Below, piece after piece: positions 1 to 5,682 of a stretch of DNA of 7,552 bases. The notes under the pieces are model-generated. The model did not search any database and was not told where the DNA came from. It worked only from the letters and a program-made list of their open reading frames with translations. The translations under genes and the position numbers were made by a program. The stretch comes from Ruminococcaceae bacterium UBA1691. GTDB lineage: Bacteria > Bacillota > Clostridia > Oscillospirales > Acutalibacteraceae. Location: contig DCJV01000018.1 of NCBI GenBank assembly GCA_002320555.1, positions 1,501 to 9,052 of the forward strand, read 5' to 3'. Each line of letters starts with the position of its first letter. Position 1 is the stretch's first letter.

Positions 1-1185
1 GTATCCGGCTATATCGCGGAATGCGGGCGGCTCCAGATCCCTGTGCTGCCGCCGCATGTCAACGAGAGCCTGGAGGGCTTTACCGTGGCGGATGGCTGTA
101 TCCGCTTCGGCCTACTTGCCGTCAGGAATCTCGGCAGGGGATTTATCAAGGGGATTCTGGAGGAGCGGAAGACAGGCGGGCCGTTTGCCTCGTTCTATTC
201 CTTCTGTAAGCGCATTTACGGCGGAAAAGATTTTAATCGCCGTGCATTGGAAAGTCTGGTCAAGTGCGGGGCACTCGACGGCCTCGACGCCAACCGCCGC
301 CAGATGCTACAGTCGCTTCCTGTGGTGATAGAAACGCTGGAAGCAACCAAGCGGCGCAATATCGATGGGCAGCTCGGTTTTTTTGATATGTCCGCTTCTT
401 TTGGAGAGGATACCGGCCCAGCTCTTCCCGACGTTGCCGAATTCCCCGCTGTGGAAAAGCTGCGTATGGAAAAGGAGAGCACAGGGCTCTACCTTTCCGG
501 CCATCCGATGATGGAATATCTGGATGCCGCGCAGAAAGTGCAGGCGGCCCGGATATCAGATTTATTGGACGCCGCGCAGGAATATTCTGCGCGCTATATG
601 GACAATACACAAGTAACGCTGCTCGGAATCGTCGCCTCCGTAAAAAAGAAAATTACAAAGAATGATGCCACGATGGCCTTTTTATCCGTGGAGGATATGT
701 ATGGGGCCATTGAGGTTATTGTATTTCCACGTATTTTTACGGAAAACGCAGTGAAGCTGCAGGAGGGAAACGTCGTCCTTTTGAAGGGACGGCTCAGCCT
801 GCGGGAGGACGAGGATCCGAAGGTGGTCTGCGATATCGTGGAAGCTGTTCCCGATCCGCAGCATGTACCTGCAAGGCTCCAGAATCCACAACGAAGAAAC
901 AGCTCTTTTTCACCCACTGTGAAAAGGCAGGGAGAGGAGGGCGCCTCTTCAAAGGGCAAACGCAAAGGGCTTTTTCTGCGTTTTCCTTCCAGGGAAGCGC
1001 CTGTCCGGCAGCTGGTGGAGCGGGTTCTGTGTATTTTCGACGGAATGACGCCGCTGTATTATTACTACTGTGATACAGGGAAGTATGAGACGCGCCCGCC
1101 CGCCGAATTCATCGATCCGAATGAGCCGATGCTTCGGGAGCTTCGGCGGATTCTGGGAGATGAGAACGTTGTGTTTCGCCCGTAA
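1..1185 (+). CDS. dnaE: DNA polymerase III alpha subunit, C-terminal part (5' end outside window)
   Basis: This is the replicative polymerase catalytic subunit of the DnaE type. The reading frame is open from base 1, so the gene enters from the left, and 394 residues are visible (numbered here from the first codon). Residues about 1-110 are the end of the polymerase region with its helix-hairpin-helix part; VLPPHVNES and FGLLAVRNLG are typical of DnaE. At 123-129 GQLGFFD sits where DnaE proteins carry the internal beta-clamp-binding motif. The conserved stretch GLYLSGHPMMEY follows at about 162-173. Residues about 205-281 are the OB-fold (VTLLGIVASVKKK through LKGRLSLRED). A low-complexity basic/serine linker (about 285-322) leads to the final domain containing DGMTPLYYYY. 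The catalytic aspartates and the PHP domain lie outside the window. The gene precedes pfkA, a frequent order in Firmicutes. No terminator is seen after it, so some read-through into pfkA is likely. Confidence 0.97.
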   Translation, partial: VSGYIAECGRLQIPVLPPHVNESLEGFTVADGCIRFGLLAVRNLGRGFIKGILEERKTGGPFASFYSFCKRIYGGKDFNRRALESLVKCGALDGLDANRRQMLQSLPVVIETLEATKRRNIDGQLGFFDMSASFGEDTGPALPDVAEFPAVEKLRMEKESTGLYLSGHPMMEYLDAAQKVQAARISDLLDAAQEYSARYMDNTQVTLLGIVASVKKKITKNDATMAFLSVEDMYGAIEVIVFPRIFTENAVKLQEGNVVLLKGRLSLREDEDPKVVCDIVEAVPDPQHVPARLQNPQRRNSSFSPTVKRQGEEGASSKGKRKGLFLRFPSREAPVRQLVERVLCIFDGMTPLYYYYCDTGKYETRPPAEFIDPNEPMLRELRRILGDENVVFRP

Positions 1186-1242
1186 AGGAGCATATATCCG
1201 TTGAGTTTGACAAAGTTTTATACAATATTTATCTCAGCATAC

Positions 1243-1270
1243 TTGACATCGCGCCAAAGTAGTGTATGAT
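1243..1270 (+). promoter_or_regulatory. Predicted sigma-A promoter of pfkA
   Basis: A perfect -35 box TTGACA (1243-1248) is separated by 16 bp from TATGAT (1265-1270), a good -10 box. The predicted start is near 1277, giving a leader of about 85 nt before the pfkA ATG. A second TTGACA at 1207-1212 has no well-placed -10 box. A TATAAT at 1274-1279 is 25 bp from the -35 and is less likely to be used with it. Confidence 0.7.
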
Positions 1271-1276
1271 AAATAT

Positions 1277-1322
1277 AATGCGTTCGTAGGGCCTGGAAGG
1301 AGCCAAGCCTTGCCGGCGCATT
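1277..1322 (+). promoter_or_regulatory. Long hairpin at the predicted 5' end of the pfkA mRNA
   Basis: Bases 1277-1296 pair with 1303-1322 without bulges, leaving a six-base loop AAGGAG (1297-1302). The outer stem is AATGCG/CGCATT and the inner stem is GGCCTGG/CCAAGCC. Only two positions fail to pair (C1285/C1314 and C1293/A1306), and several pairs are G-U. The hairpin starts almost exactly at the predicted transcription start. It lacks a following T tract, so it is not a terminator. A 5'-terminal stem of this kind could protect the mRNA from 5'-end decay or bind a regulator; the role is inferred. Confidence 0.6.
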
Positions 1323-1363
1323 CTTTCTGACAAAATGAAATGTACGTTATAGGGGGAACGGTT

Positions 1364-2326
1364 ATGAAGACGATTGGTGTATTAACCAGCGGCGGCGACG
1401 CGCCCGGCATGAACGCTGCCATCCGTGCGGTCGTGCGTACCGGCTGTGAGAGCGGCATGCGTGTGCTCGGCATCCGCCGGGGCTACAGTGGGCTAATCAG
1501 TGGCGATATGGTGGAAATGGATTTGAGAAGCGTCTCCGATATTATCCATCGCGGCGGCACTATGCTCTATACCGCCCGTTGCCCTGAATTTAAAACAGAA
1601 GAAGGCATTCAGAAGGCGGTGGACGTTTGCCATGAGACCGGCATGGAGGGGATCGTGGTCATCGGCGGTGACGGTTCGTTCCGTGGTGCGCGCGACCTCT
1701 CTCTGCATGGGATCCCTTGTGTTGCAATGCCAGGCACGATCGACAACGACGTGGCCTGCTGCGATTACACCGTCGGCTATGATACCGCAATGAACACAAT
1801 TATGGAAATGGTCGACCGCATCCGCGATACGACGGAATCGCATGACCGCTGCAGCGTAGTCGAGGTCATGGGCCGCCGTGCAGGATACCTTGCGCTGAAT
1901 GCAGGGATTGCTGTGGGTGCGACTTCGATCCTGATTCCCGAGGTTGCATACGACTTTGAACACGACGTAATCGATCGCATGCGCCGCACGCAGAAAACCG
2001 GCAAGAAGCATTTCATTATCATTGTGGCTGAAGGTATCGGCGGCGTGGATGAAATGGCGAAACGGATTGAGGATGCAACCGGCGTGGAAAGCCGTGCCAC
2101 TGTCCTTGGCCACGTGCAGCGCGGCGGCTCTCCCACGGTCCGCGACCGTGTGGTCGCCAGCCATATGGGTAACTATTGTGTCCGCCTCCTGGAGAAGGGG
2201 ATCGGCAACCGTGTCGTCGCCATGCAGAAGGAGGAGGTCATGGATTTCGATATCTATGAAGCGTTAAATATGAAGAAATCGATCGATCTGGATCTCTATC
2301 GGATCGCACATGAAATTTCCATCTGA
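1364..2326 (+). CDS. pfkA: ATP-dependent 6-phosphofructokinase
   Basis: This cytoplasmic enzyme phosphorylates fructose 6-phosphate to fructose 1,6-bisphosphate, the committed step of glycolysis. It is 320 residues long, the usual bacterial PfkA length. Visible motifs are the nucleotide loop TSGGDAPGMN (8-17), GGDGSFRGA (101-109), PGTIDND (123-129) with the catalytic Asp127, MGRRAG (169-174) and GHVQRGGSPT (249-258). Gly at 104 and Gly at 124, where pyrophosphate-dependent enzymes have Asp and Lys, mark it as ATP-using. Arg21, Arg25 and Arg154 sit at the known effector-site positions, so allosteric control is plausible. The ATG at 1364 is chosen over an in-frame ATG at 1340 because it has AGGGGG (1351-1356) at the right distance and gives the canonical MKTIGVLTSGG N-terminus. 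It has its own promoter and is followed by two strong hairpins. Confidence 0.98.
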   Translation: MKTIGVLTSGGDAPGMNAAIRAVVRTGCESGMRVLGIRRGYSGLISGDMVEMDLRSVSDIIHRGGTMLYTARCPEFKTEEGIQKAVDVCHETGMEGIVVIGGDGSFRGARDLSLHGIPCVAMPGTIDNDVACCDYTVGYDTAMNTIMEMVDRIRDTTESHDRCSVVEVMGRRAGYLALNAGIAVGATSILIPEVAYDFEHDVIDRMRRTQKTGKKHFIIIVAEGIGGVDEMAKRIEDATGVESRATVLGHVQRGGSPTVRDRVVASHMGNYCVRLLEKGIGNRVVAMQKEEVMDFDIYEALNMKKSIDLDLYRIAHEISI

Positions 2327-2341
2327 TTTGATAAAACAACG

Positions 2342-2373
2342 GGCCGGGATTTCACAAACAAGAAATCCCGGCC
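2342..2373 (+). terminator. Hairpin after pfkA, terminator-like
   Basis: A perfect 12-bp stem GGCCGGGATTTC / GAAATCCCGGCC (2342-2353 with 2362-2373) with an 8-base A-rich loop lies 15 bp after the pfkA stop. The bases after it on the + strand (TTAGTCTG) are a poor T tract, so it may act as a weak terminator or as a 3'-end stabiliser, with the next hairpin finishing the job. On the minus strand the following bases (CGTTGTTTTATC) are somewhat T-rich, so it could also stop minus-strand transcripts. Confidence 0.65.
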
Positions 2374-2438
2374 TTAGTCTGCCTTGCCAAACATCTTGAT
2401 TTAGTAGGTAAAATTCCTTTTTGAAAACTTATTTATTT

Positions 2439-2486
2439 CATCTGCCCCAGCGGAAAAAGAGAAAACCGCTGGGGCAGATGATTTTC
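2439..2486. terminator. Strong, possibly bidirectional terminator between convergent genes
   Basis: A perfect 15-bp GC-rich stem (arms 2439-2453 and 2466-2480, core GCCCCAGCGG / CCGCTGGGGC) with a 12-base A-rich loop is followed on the + strand by ATTTTCT. It ends pfkA transcription from the left. It lies just after the stop of the minus-strand acetyltransferase gene, so it probably also blocks the converging transcript, although the T tract on that strand is poor. Confidence 0.8.
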
Positions 2487-2503
2487 TATGATAAAGCTAT
2501 GTA

Positions 2504-3103
2504 TCACAGATCAATTTCAAGATCCTTATAATAGAATTTTTGATCCCGCTCGTTGATCTCCCGCAAAACACGGCACGGGTTGCCTACGGCGACCACATTG
2601 GCGGGGATATCCTTTGTAACGATGCTCCCAGCGCCAATCACGGAATTGTCGCCAATATGGACACCCGGCAGCACGATTGCCCCCGCGCCGATCCACACAT
2701 TATTGCCGATGTGGACAGAGATATTGAATTGCGCCGCCTGCAGGCGCAGTGCCGGATTGACCGGGTGCCCCGCTGTGGCAATGACGACATTTGGGCCAAT
2801 CATCACATTGTCTCCGACAAAGATATCCGTATCATCTACCAGTGTTAGATTAAAATTGGCATATACGTTGCTGCCAAAATGCGTATATTTGCCCCAATTT
2901 GCATGAAGGGGAGGCTCGATATAGCAGTTTTCACCGATCTCGGCCAGCAGTTTTTTCAAAATCTGTTCCCTTTTTTGCGATTCAGACGGGCGCGTGTGGT
3001 TGTAATCATACAAAATTTCGAGGCACTGGGTCTGCTCGTTGGCGATTTCTTCATCTGTACAAAAGTAAAGCTTTCCGCTTTGCATCCGCTCCTTGGCTGT
3101 CAT
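2504..3103 (-). CDS. Sugar O-acetyltransferase, LacA/Maa type
   Basis: This enzyme of the left-handed parallel beta-helix (hexapeptide repeat) family moves an acetyl group from acetyl-CoA to a hydroxyl of a sugar such as a galactoside or maltose. The protein has 199 residues. A helical N-terminal cap (KERMQSGKLY at 4-13) comes first, followed by hexapeptide turns such as NVMIGP, HIGNNVWIGAGAIVLPGV and IGDNSVIGAGSIV. His113 in ATAGHPVNP is the expected catalytic histidine (His115 in E. coli LacA), Asn85 in YANFN is the substrate-binding region, and Trp137 matches a CoA-site residue. The tail REINERDQKFYYKD closely resembles that of LacA. The ATG at 3103 is preferred over a TTG at 3127 because AGGAGG (3111-3116) lies 7 bp upstream. 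It is the last gene of a three-gene operon, 20 bp after the PF06541 gene. The in vivo acceptor cannot be told from sequence; detoxifying or overflow acetylation of sugars is a common proposal. Confidence 0.93.
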   Translation of the reverse strand: MTAKERMQSGKLYFCTDEEIANEQTQCLEILYDYNHTRPSESQKREQILKKLLAEIGENCYIEPPLHANWGKYTHFGSNVYANFNLTLVDDTDIFVGDNVMIGPNVVIATAGHPVNPALRLQAAQFNISVHIGNNVWIGAGAIVLPGVHIGDNSVIGAGSIVTKDIPANVVAVGNPCRVLREINERDQKFYYKDLEIDL

Positions 3104-3123
3104 ATCTTCTCCTCCTGTCGGGA

Positions 3124-3966
3124 TCAATACATTTCGTCATCGTTATTTGTCAGCTTGCGTTTTAATTCTGCCAGTGCTTCTTCGATGGCTTGAATGGATC
3201 GGTCGCTGGCCTTGTTGAGCTGCGAGCCGCGGAACATACGCCCGGTTTTATGAAGCCCAGGGCGCTTGAGCTTCTGATAATTGTCAAGCTGCTCCTTCGT
3301 TTCCGTCAGGCGAGCGGAAAAATCCCCCGCCCAGGAGGACTGTTCCGTGCGTTTGCTGACAGACTGTTGGAATTCGGCCATCTTCTGCTCGATGTTCTCC
3401 TTCATGGATCGCATTTTATCCATCAGCTTGCGGATATCCAGCGCCGTGCGGACCGCATTGATCAGATCTGCAAGAAAAACCGCGAAGATCAGGCCGAGAA
3501 TGATATAGACGATATTGGCCGGGATCATAGAAATGATTTCTTCAACCGGCGGATGGACGATATAAAAGAAAACGATCGTCGCGATGCCCCAGTAGAGGGA
3601 ATTGCGCAGGCAGATGCGCCCCTGGATATTGAATTTCCGGTCGGAATAATCCCACCAACGCGCGTGGAACAGCTTTTCCATCAATACGCTCGTAATAAAT
3701 TCTACAATATCGGCAACAATCATGCCTACGATAAACAGCAAAACCGGCTTTAAAATAGAGGGGATTGCATAGCTGTCCTTGATTGGCGAGAGGCAGACGA
3801 GCAATGCCACGGCACCCGTGCCGTAAATGGGGCACATAGGGCCTGTCAAAAAGCCGCGGTTAATCCACTTGCGTTTGGCAAGGGAGCAGTAAATCGATTC
3901 CATCAGCCAGCCGGCCGCGCTGTAAAAGAAAAAATATAGAACATAGAGTGGAATAGTAGGCGCCAT
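3124..3966 (-). CDS. PF06541 (ABC_trans_CmpB-like) membrane protein with coiled-coil tail
   Basis: This 280-residue protein matches, by recognisable motifs, the family called putative ABC-transporter type IV (PF06541), whose real function is unknown. Hydrophobic segments lie at about 5-27, 44-60, 71-95, 122-138 and 147-171. Polar motifs conserved in the family sit between them: GWLMESIYCSL (19-29), RGFLTGPMCPIYGTG (37-51), WWDYSDRKFN (104-113) and QGRICLRNSLYWG (115-127). Residues about 172-280 are charged and helical (for example KLMDKMRSMKENIEQKMAEF and IEEALAELKRKL), probably a cytoplasmic coiled coil. The start is supported by AAAGGAG (3975-3981) 8 bp before the ATG. It sits 18 bp after the HD gene and 20 bp before the acetyltransferase gene. 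No ATPase gene is in the window, so the ABC label is not supported by context. Confidence 0.9.
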   Translation of the reverse strand: MAPTIPLYVLYFFFYSAAGWLMESIYCSLAKRKWINRGFLTGPMCPIYGTGAVALLVCLSPIKDSYAIPSILKPVLLFIVGMIVADIVEFITSVLMEKLFHARWWDYSDRKFNIQGRICLRNSLYWGIATIVFFYIVHPPVEEIISMIPANIVYIILGLIFAVFLADLINAVRTALDIRKLMDKMRSMKENIEQKMAEFQQSVSKRTEQSSWAGDFSARLTETKEQLDNYQKLKRPGLHKTGRMFRGSQLNKASDRSIQAIEEALAELKRKLTNNDDEMY

Positions 3967-3984
3967 TCTCTCTTCTCCTTTCGC

Positions 3985-4521
3985 TTAAGCTTCCAGCCGC
4001 TGGCGGATGATTTCCTTATGCTTTTTCGCCTGCTTTGGAATCAGAGAGAGGATCAGCTCCCAGGTAGCGCAGTATTTATCCGCCATGCTTACGATAAAGG
4101 ATTCCCGATAACGTGGGGGGCGGACGGTCAGAGGCCACATATGTTTGATGATAATATCCTCTTCCATTTTGCTCAGTGTACACAGCTCGCGGGCGTTTTT
4201 GAGTGCAAAACCGGGATGCAGATAGCCGTGCGGGCGGTGGCTCGGGTCTTTTTCGCGCCAATCATAGTAAAAAAGATCGTGCAGGATGGCGCCGCGGGCG
4301 GCTGTGCGGTAGTCCAGCCCTAACCGCCTGCAAACCAAAAAGCTGATGTAGGCAACACTGGTGATATGCTGGAGGCGGTCGATATCGAGGTGCTGTTCAT
4401 ATATGGAGAGCCCCTGAACCTCCGGACGGCTATATAAATCTTCAATACATTCAAAAAAGGCGGGACTCATATGATCGCGTCCCAGAAAAGAACCGATATA
4501 AGCTTGGTGCAGTTTGTTCAT
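3985..4521 (-). CDS. HD-domain phosphohydrolase-like protein
   Basis: This 178-residue protein is predicted to be a cytoplasmic metal-dependent phosphohydrolase of the HD superfamily; the substrate is unknown. The pattern of metal ligands is complete: His52 (LQHITSVAY), His81-Asp82 (AILHDLFYYDW), His102 (GYLHPGFAL), His127 (IIKHMWPLT) and Asp148 (MADKY). The extra histidines between the HD pair and the last Asp are seen in HD proteins that bind more than one metal. It has no signal peptide or membrane segment. The start ATG has only a weak ribosome site upstream (AAAGTGAG, rather far); a later ATG at residue 18 is possible but less fitting. It is the first gene of the operon with the PF06541 membrane protein and the acetyltransferase. 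As I recall, this HD family is often found beside PF06541 proteins, which suggests a functional pair. Confidence 0.9.
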   Translation of the reverse strand: MNKLHQAYIGSFLGRDHMSPAFFECIEDLYSRPEVQGLSIYEQHLDIDRLQHITSVAYISFLVCRRLGLDYRTAARGAILHDLFYYDWREKDPSHRPHGYLHPGFALKNARELCTLSKMEEDIIIKHMWPLTVRPPRYRESFIVSMADKYCATWELILSLIPKQAKKHKEIIRQRLEA

Positions 4522-4600
4522 ATCATCAAGCGCTCACTTTCTCATTTAGATTTCACAAAAGAATTGCGATTGGATCATTCTGGTTCAGAGATTCGAATAA

Positions 4601-4637
4601 TATAGTAAAGTATACTATAATCGGCGCAAAAATCCAA
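4601..4637 (-). promoter_or_regulatory. Possible promoter and overlapping palindrome before the HD operon
   Basis: On the minus strand a weak -35 TTGGAT (4637-4632) and a good -10 TATACT (4614-4609) are 17 bp apart. The -10 box lies inside an inverted repeat TATAGTA-N5-TACTATA (4601-4607 and 4613-4619). A palindrome over a -10 box is a common operator layout. The sequence is AT-rich, so chance is not excluded. The predicted start leaves a leader of about 80 nt before the HD gene. Confidence 0.45.
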
Positions 4638-4675
4638 GGTGAATCGCCGGATTGTTCCTGTTCCTTAACAATTTT

Positions 4676-5515
4676 TTACTTCCTGTTCATAAAACTAGAC
4701 CATTTCTCCTGCAGAAAACGAGCTACCGCATCCTCTGCATTGGAGTGAATGACGCCTGTAGCGGCTCTGCGGACTAGCTCCAGCGCATTGGATACGGCAT
4801 AGCTTTCGTCTGCGGCTGCGAAAAGGGGCAGATCATTGAGATTATCTCCGAAGGCCACCATGCGCTGTGCTCCCGTAAACTGCTTGAGAAAGGCGGCACC
4901 GGCCGGTTTACTGGCTTGGCTGCTGAAGGCCTCTATCAGCCAATAATCGGAATAGGTGTCCTTATAAAACACATGGGAAATGTCTTTCACCTCAGAGAGC
5001 TCCTGTGCAATTGGCAAAAGCTCCTCATAGCGGTCAAACATGGTCAGGTAGATGGGGATTGTCGTTTCTGTTATCGTCAGCCTTTCTACTGCGATAAATC
5101 GCTTGCCGGGCGAATTCTTGCGGTTTTCATAGTATTCCCGATTGATTTCCGGTTTAAGCTGTGTAAAACAAACCTCCAGTTTATTTTTATTCAAGCGGTT
5201 GAAAAAGGGGCTTTTTCCATGGCGCTCGAATATTTCCAGCGCGGTCCGCGCGGCGTCCACAGGAATCGGGCAAACAGAAATCATTTTCTTTTGTGCCAGA
5301 TCATAGATGACAACGCCGTTCATCAGAACAACCGGCAGGCGAAGATGGAGCTTTTCCAAAAGTGGCGCGGCGCTGGATGCGCTACGGGCCGTTGCAACCG
5401 TGAAAAGAAGCCCTTCTTCTATTAGAACATTCAAAAGACGGGCGGTCTGATTCGATATCCTGCATTCCGGTGTGAGTAGAGTACCGTCAAGATCACTGAT
5501 ATAAAGTGTTTCCAA
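4676..5515 (-). CDS. Cof-type HAD-IIB phosphatase
   Basis: This 279-residue protein is predicted to be a cytoplasmic magnesium-dependent phosphatase of the HAD superfamily (Cof/YidA-like branch), acting on sugar phosphates or other small phosphoesters; the substrate is not predictable. All four motifs are present: DLDGTLL (8-14) with nucleophile Asp8 and Asp10, ATARS (41-45) with Thr42, Lys203 in SKPAGAAFLKQF, and GDNLNDLPLF (223-232) with the metal-binding Asp224 and Asp228. The region between motifs II and III (about 80-200) is the C2-type cap. The start is a TTG: it gives the standard family N-terminus LYISDLDGTLL, and AGGA lies 8 bp upstream. A promoter is seen upstream at 5579-5607. The 154-bp gap to the HD gene has no convincing terminator, so read-through into that operon is possible. 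Confidence 0.94.
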   Translation of the reverse strand: METLYISDLDGTLLTPECRISNQTARLLNVLIEEGLLFTVATARSASSAAPLLEKLHLRLPVVLMNGVVIYDLAQKKMISVCPIPVDAARTALEIFERHGKSPFFNRLNKNKLEVCFTQLKPEINREYYENRKNSPGKRFIAVERLTITETTIPIYLTMFDRYEELLPIAQELSEVKDISHVFYKDTYSDYWLIEAFSSQASKPAGAAFLKQFTGAQRMVAFGDNLNDLPLFAAADESYAVSNALELVRRAATGVIHSNAEDAVARFLQEKWSSFMNRK

Positions 5516-5578
5516 TGCTGATTTCCTGCCCCTTCCCTTTGTGGATTGCTTCTGTTCTCAAACCGATAACAATTTTGG

Positions 5579-5607
5579 ATTTTACCTCTTTTTCAGAAAA
5601 AGGGCAA
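5579..5607 (-). promoter_or_regulatory. Predicted promoter of the HAD phosphatase gene, with a dyad in its spacer
   Basis: On the minus strand TTGCCC (5607-5602) and TAAAAT (5584-5579) are 17 bp apart, a good sigma-A promoter about 57 nt before the TTG start codon. The spacer holds the dyad CTTTTT-CAG-AAAAAG (5588-5602 on the + strand). CGATAAC (5564-5570) and its reverse complement GTTATCG (5631-5637) flank the promoter. These could be regulator sites, but neither matches an operator I recognise. Confidence 0.55.
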
Positions 5608-5647
5608 TAGAAAAGGGAACGCTCAGCAAAGTTATCGCCGAAAATAC

Positions 5648-5676
5648 TTGCCACAGGGGTCAGAAATTAGTATAAT
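5648..5676 (+). promoter_or_regulatory. Predicted promoter of the Nudix-COG2426 operon
   Basis: TTGCCA (5648-5653) and a consensus TATAAT (5671-5676) are exactly 17 bp apart. The predicted start near 5683 leaves an unusually long leader of about 220 nt before the Nudix-fusion ATG. The -35 box is 40 bp from that of the divergent HAD promoter, so one bound regulator could affect both. Confidence 0.75.
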
Positions 5677-5682
5677 AAAAAA

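Noticed and set aside
1243..1260. CcpA cre-like match near the pfkA promoter
   Set aside because: Only about half of the consensus positions fit, which is what chance would give.
1201..1269. Short TTG-started frame after an AAAGGAG overlapping the dnaE stop
   Set aside because: It has 22 codons, resembles no protein, and overlaps the pfkA promoter. The AAAGGAG is probably incidental.
1493..2164. 223-residue minus-strand frame inside pfkA
   Set aside because: It is His- and Ala-rich, antisense to a highly conserved gene, and lacks any recognisable domain; a shadow of pfkA codon structure.
3190..3753. 187-residue + strand frame inside the PF06541 gene
   Set aside because: It is an antisense shadow of a clear membrane-protein gene, with no ribosome site or family features.
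4622..4649. CGGCG/CGCCG inverted repeat between the HAD and HD genes
   Set aside because: The arms are only 5 bp with an 18-base loop and no T tract; too weak for a terminator call.
4651..4672. Inverted repeat ATTGTT/AACAAT just after the HAD stop, reminiscent of a Rex site (TTGTTAA half)
   Set aside because: The half-site spacing is 6 rather than the usual 4 and the second half matches only partly. It also lacks a T tract on the minus strand, so it is not a clear terminator either.
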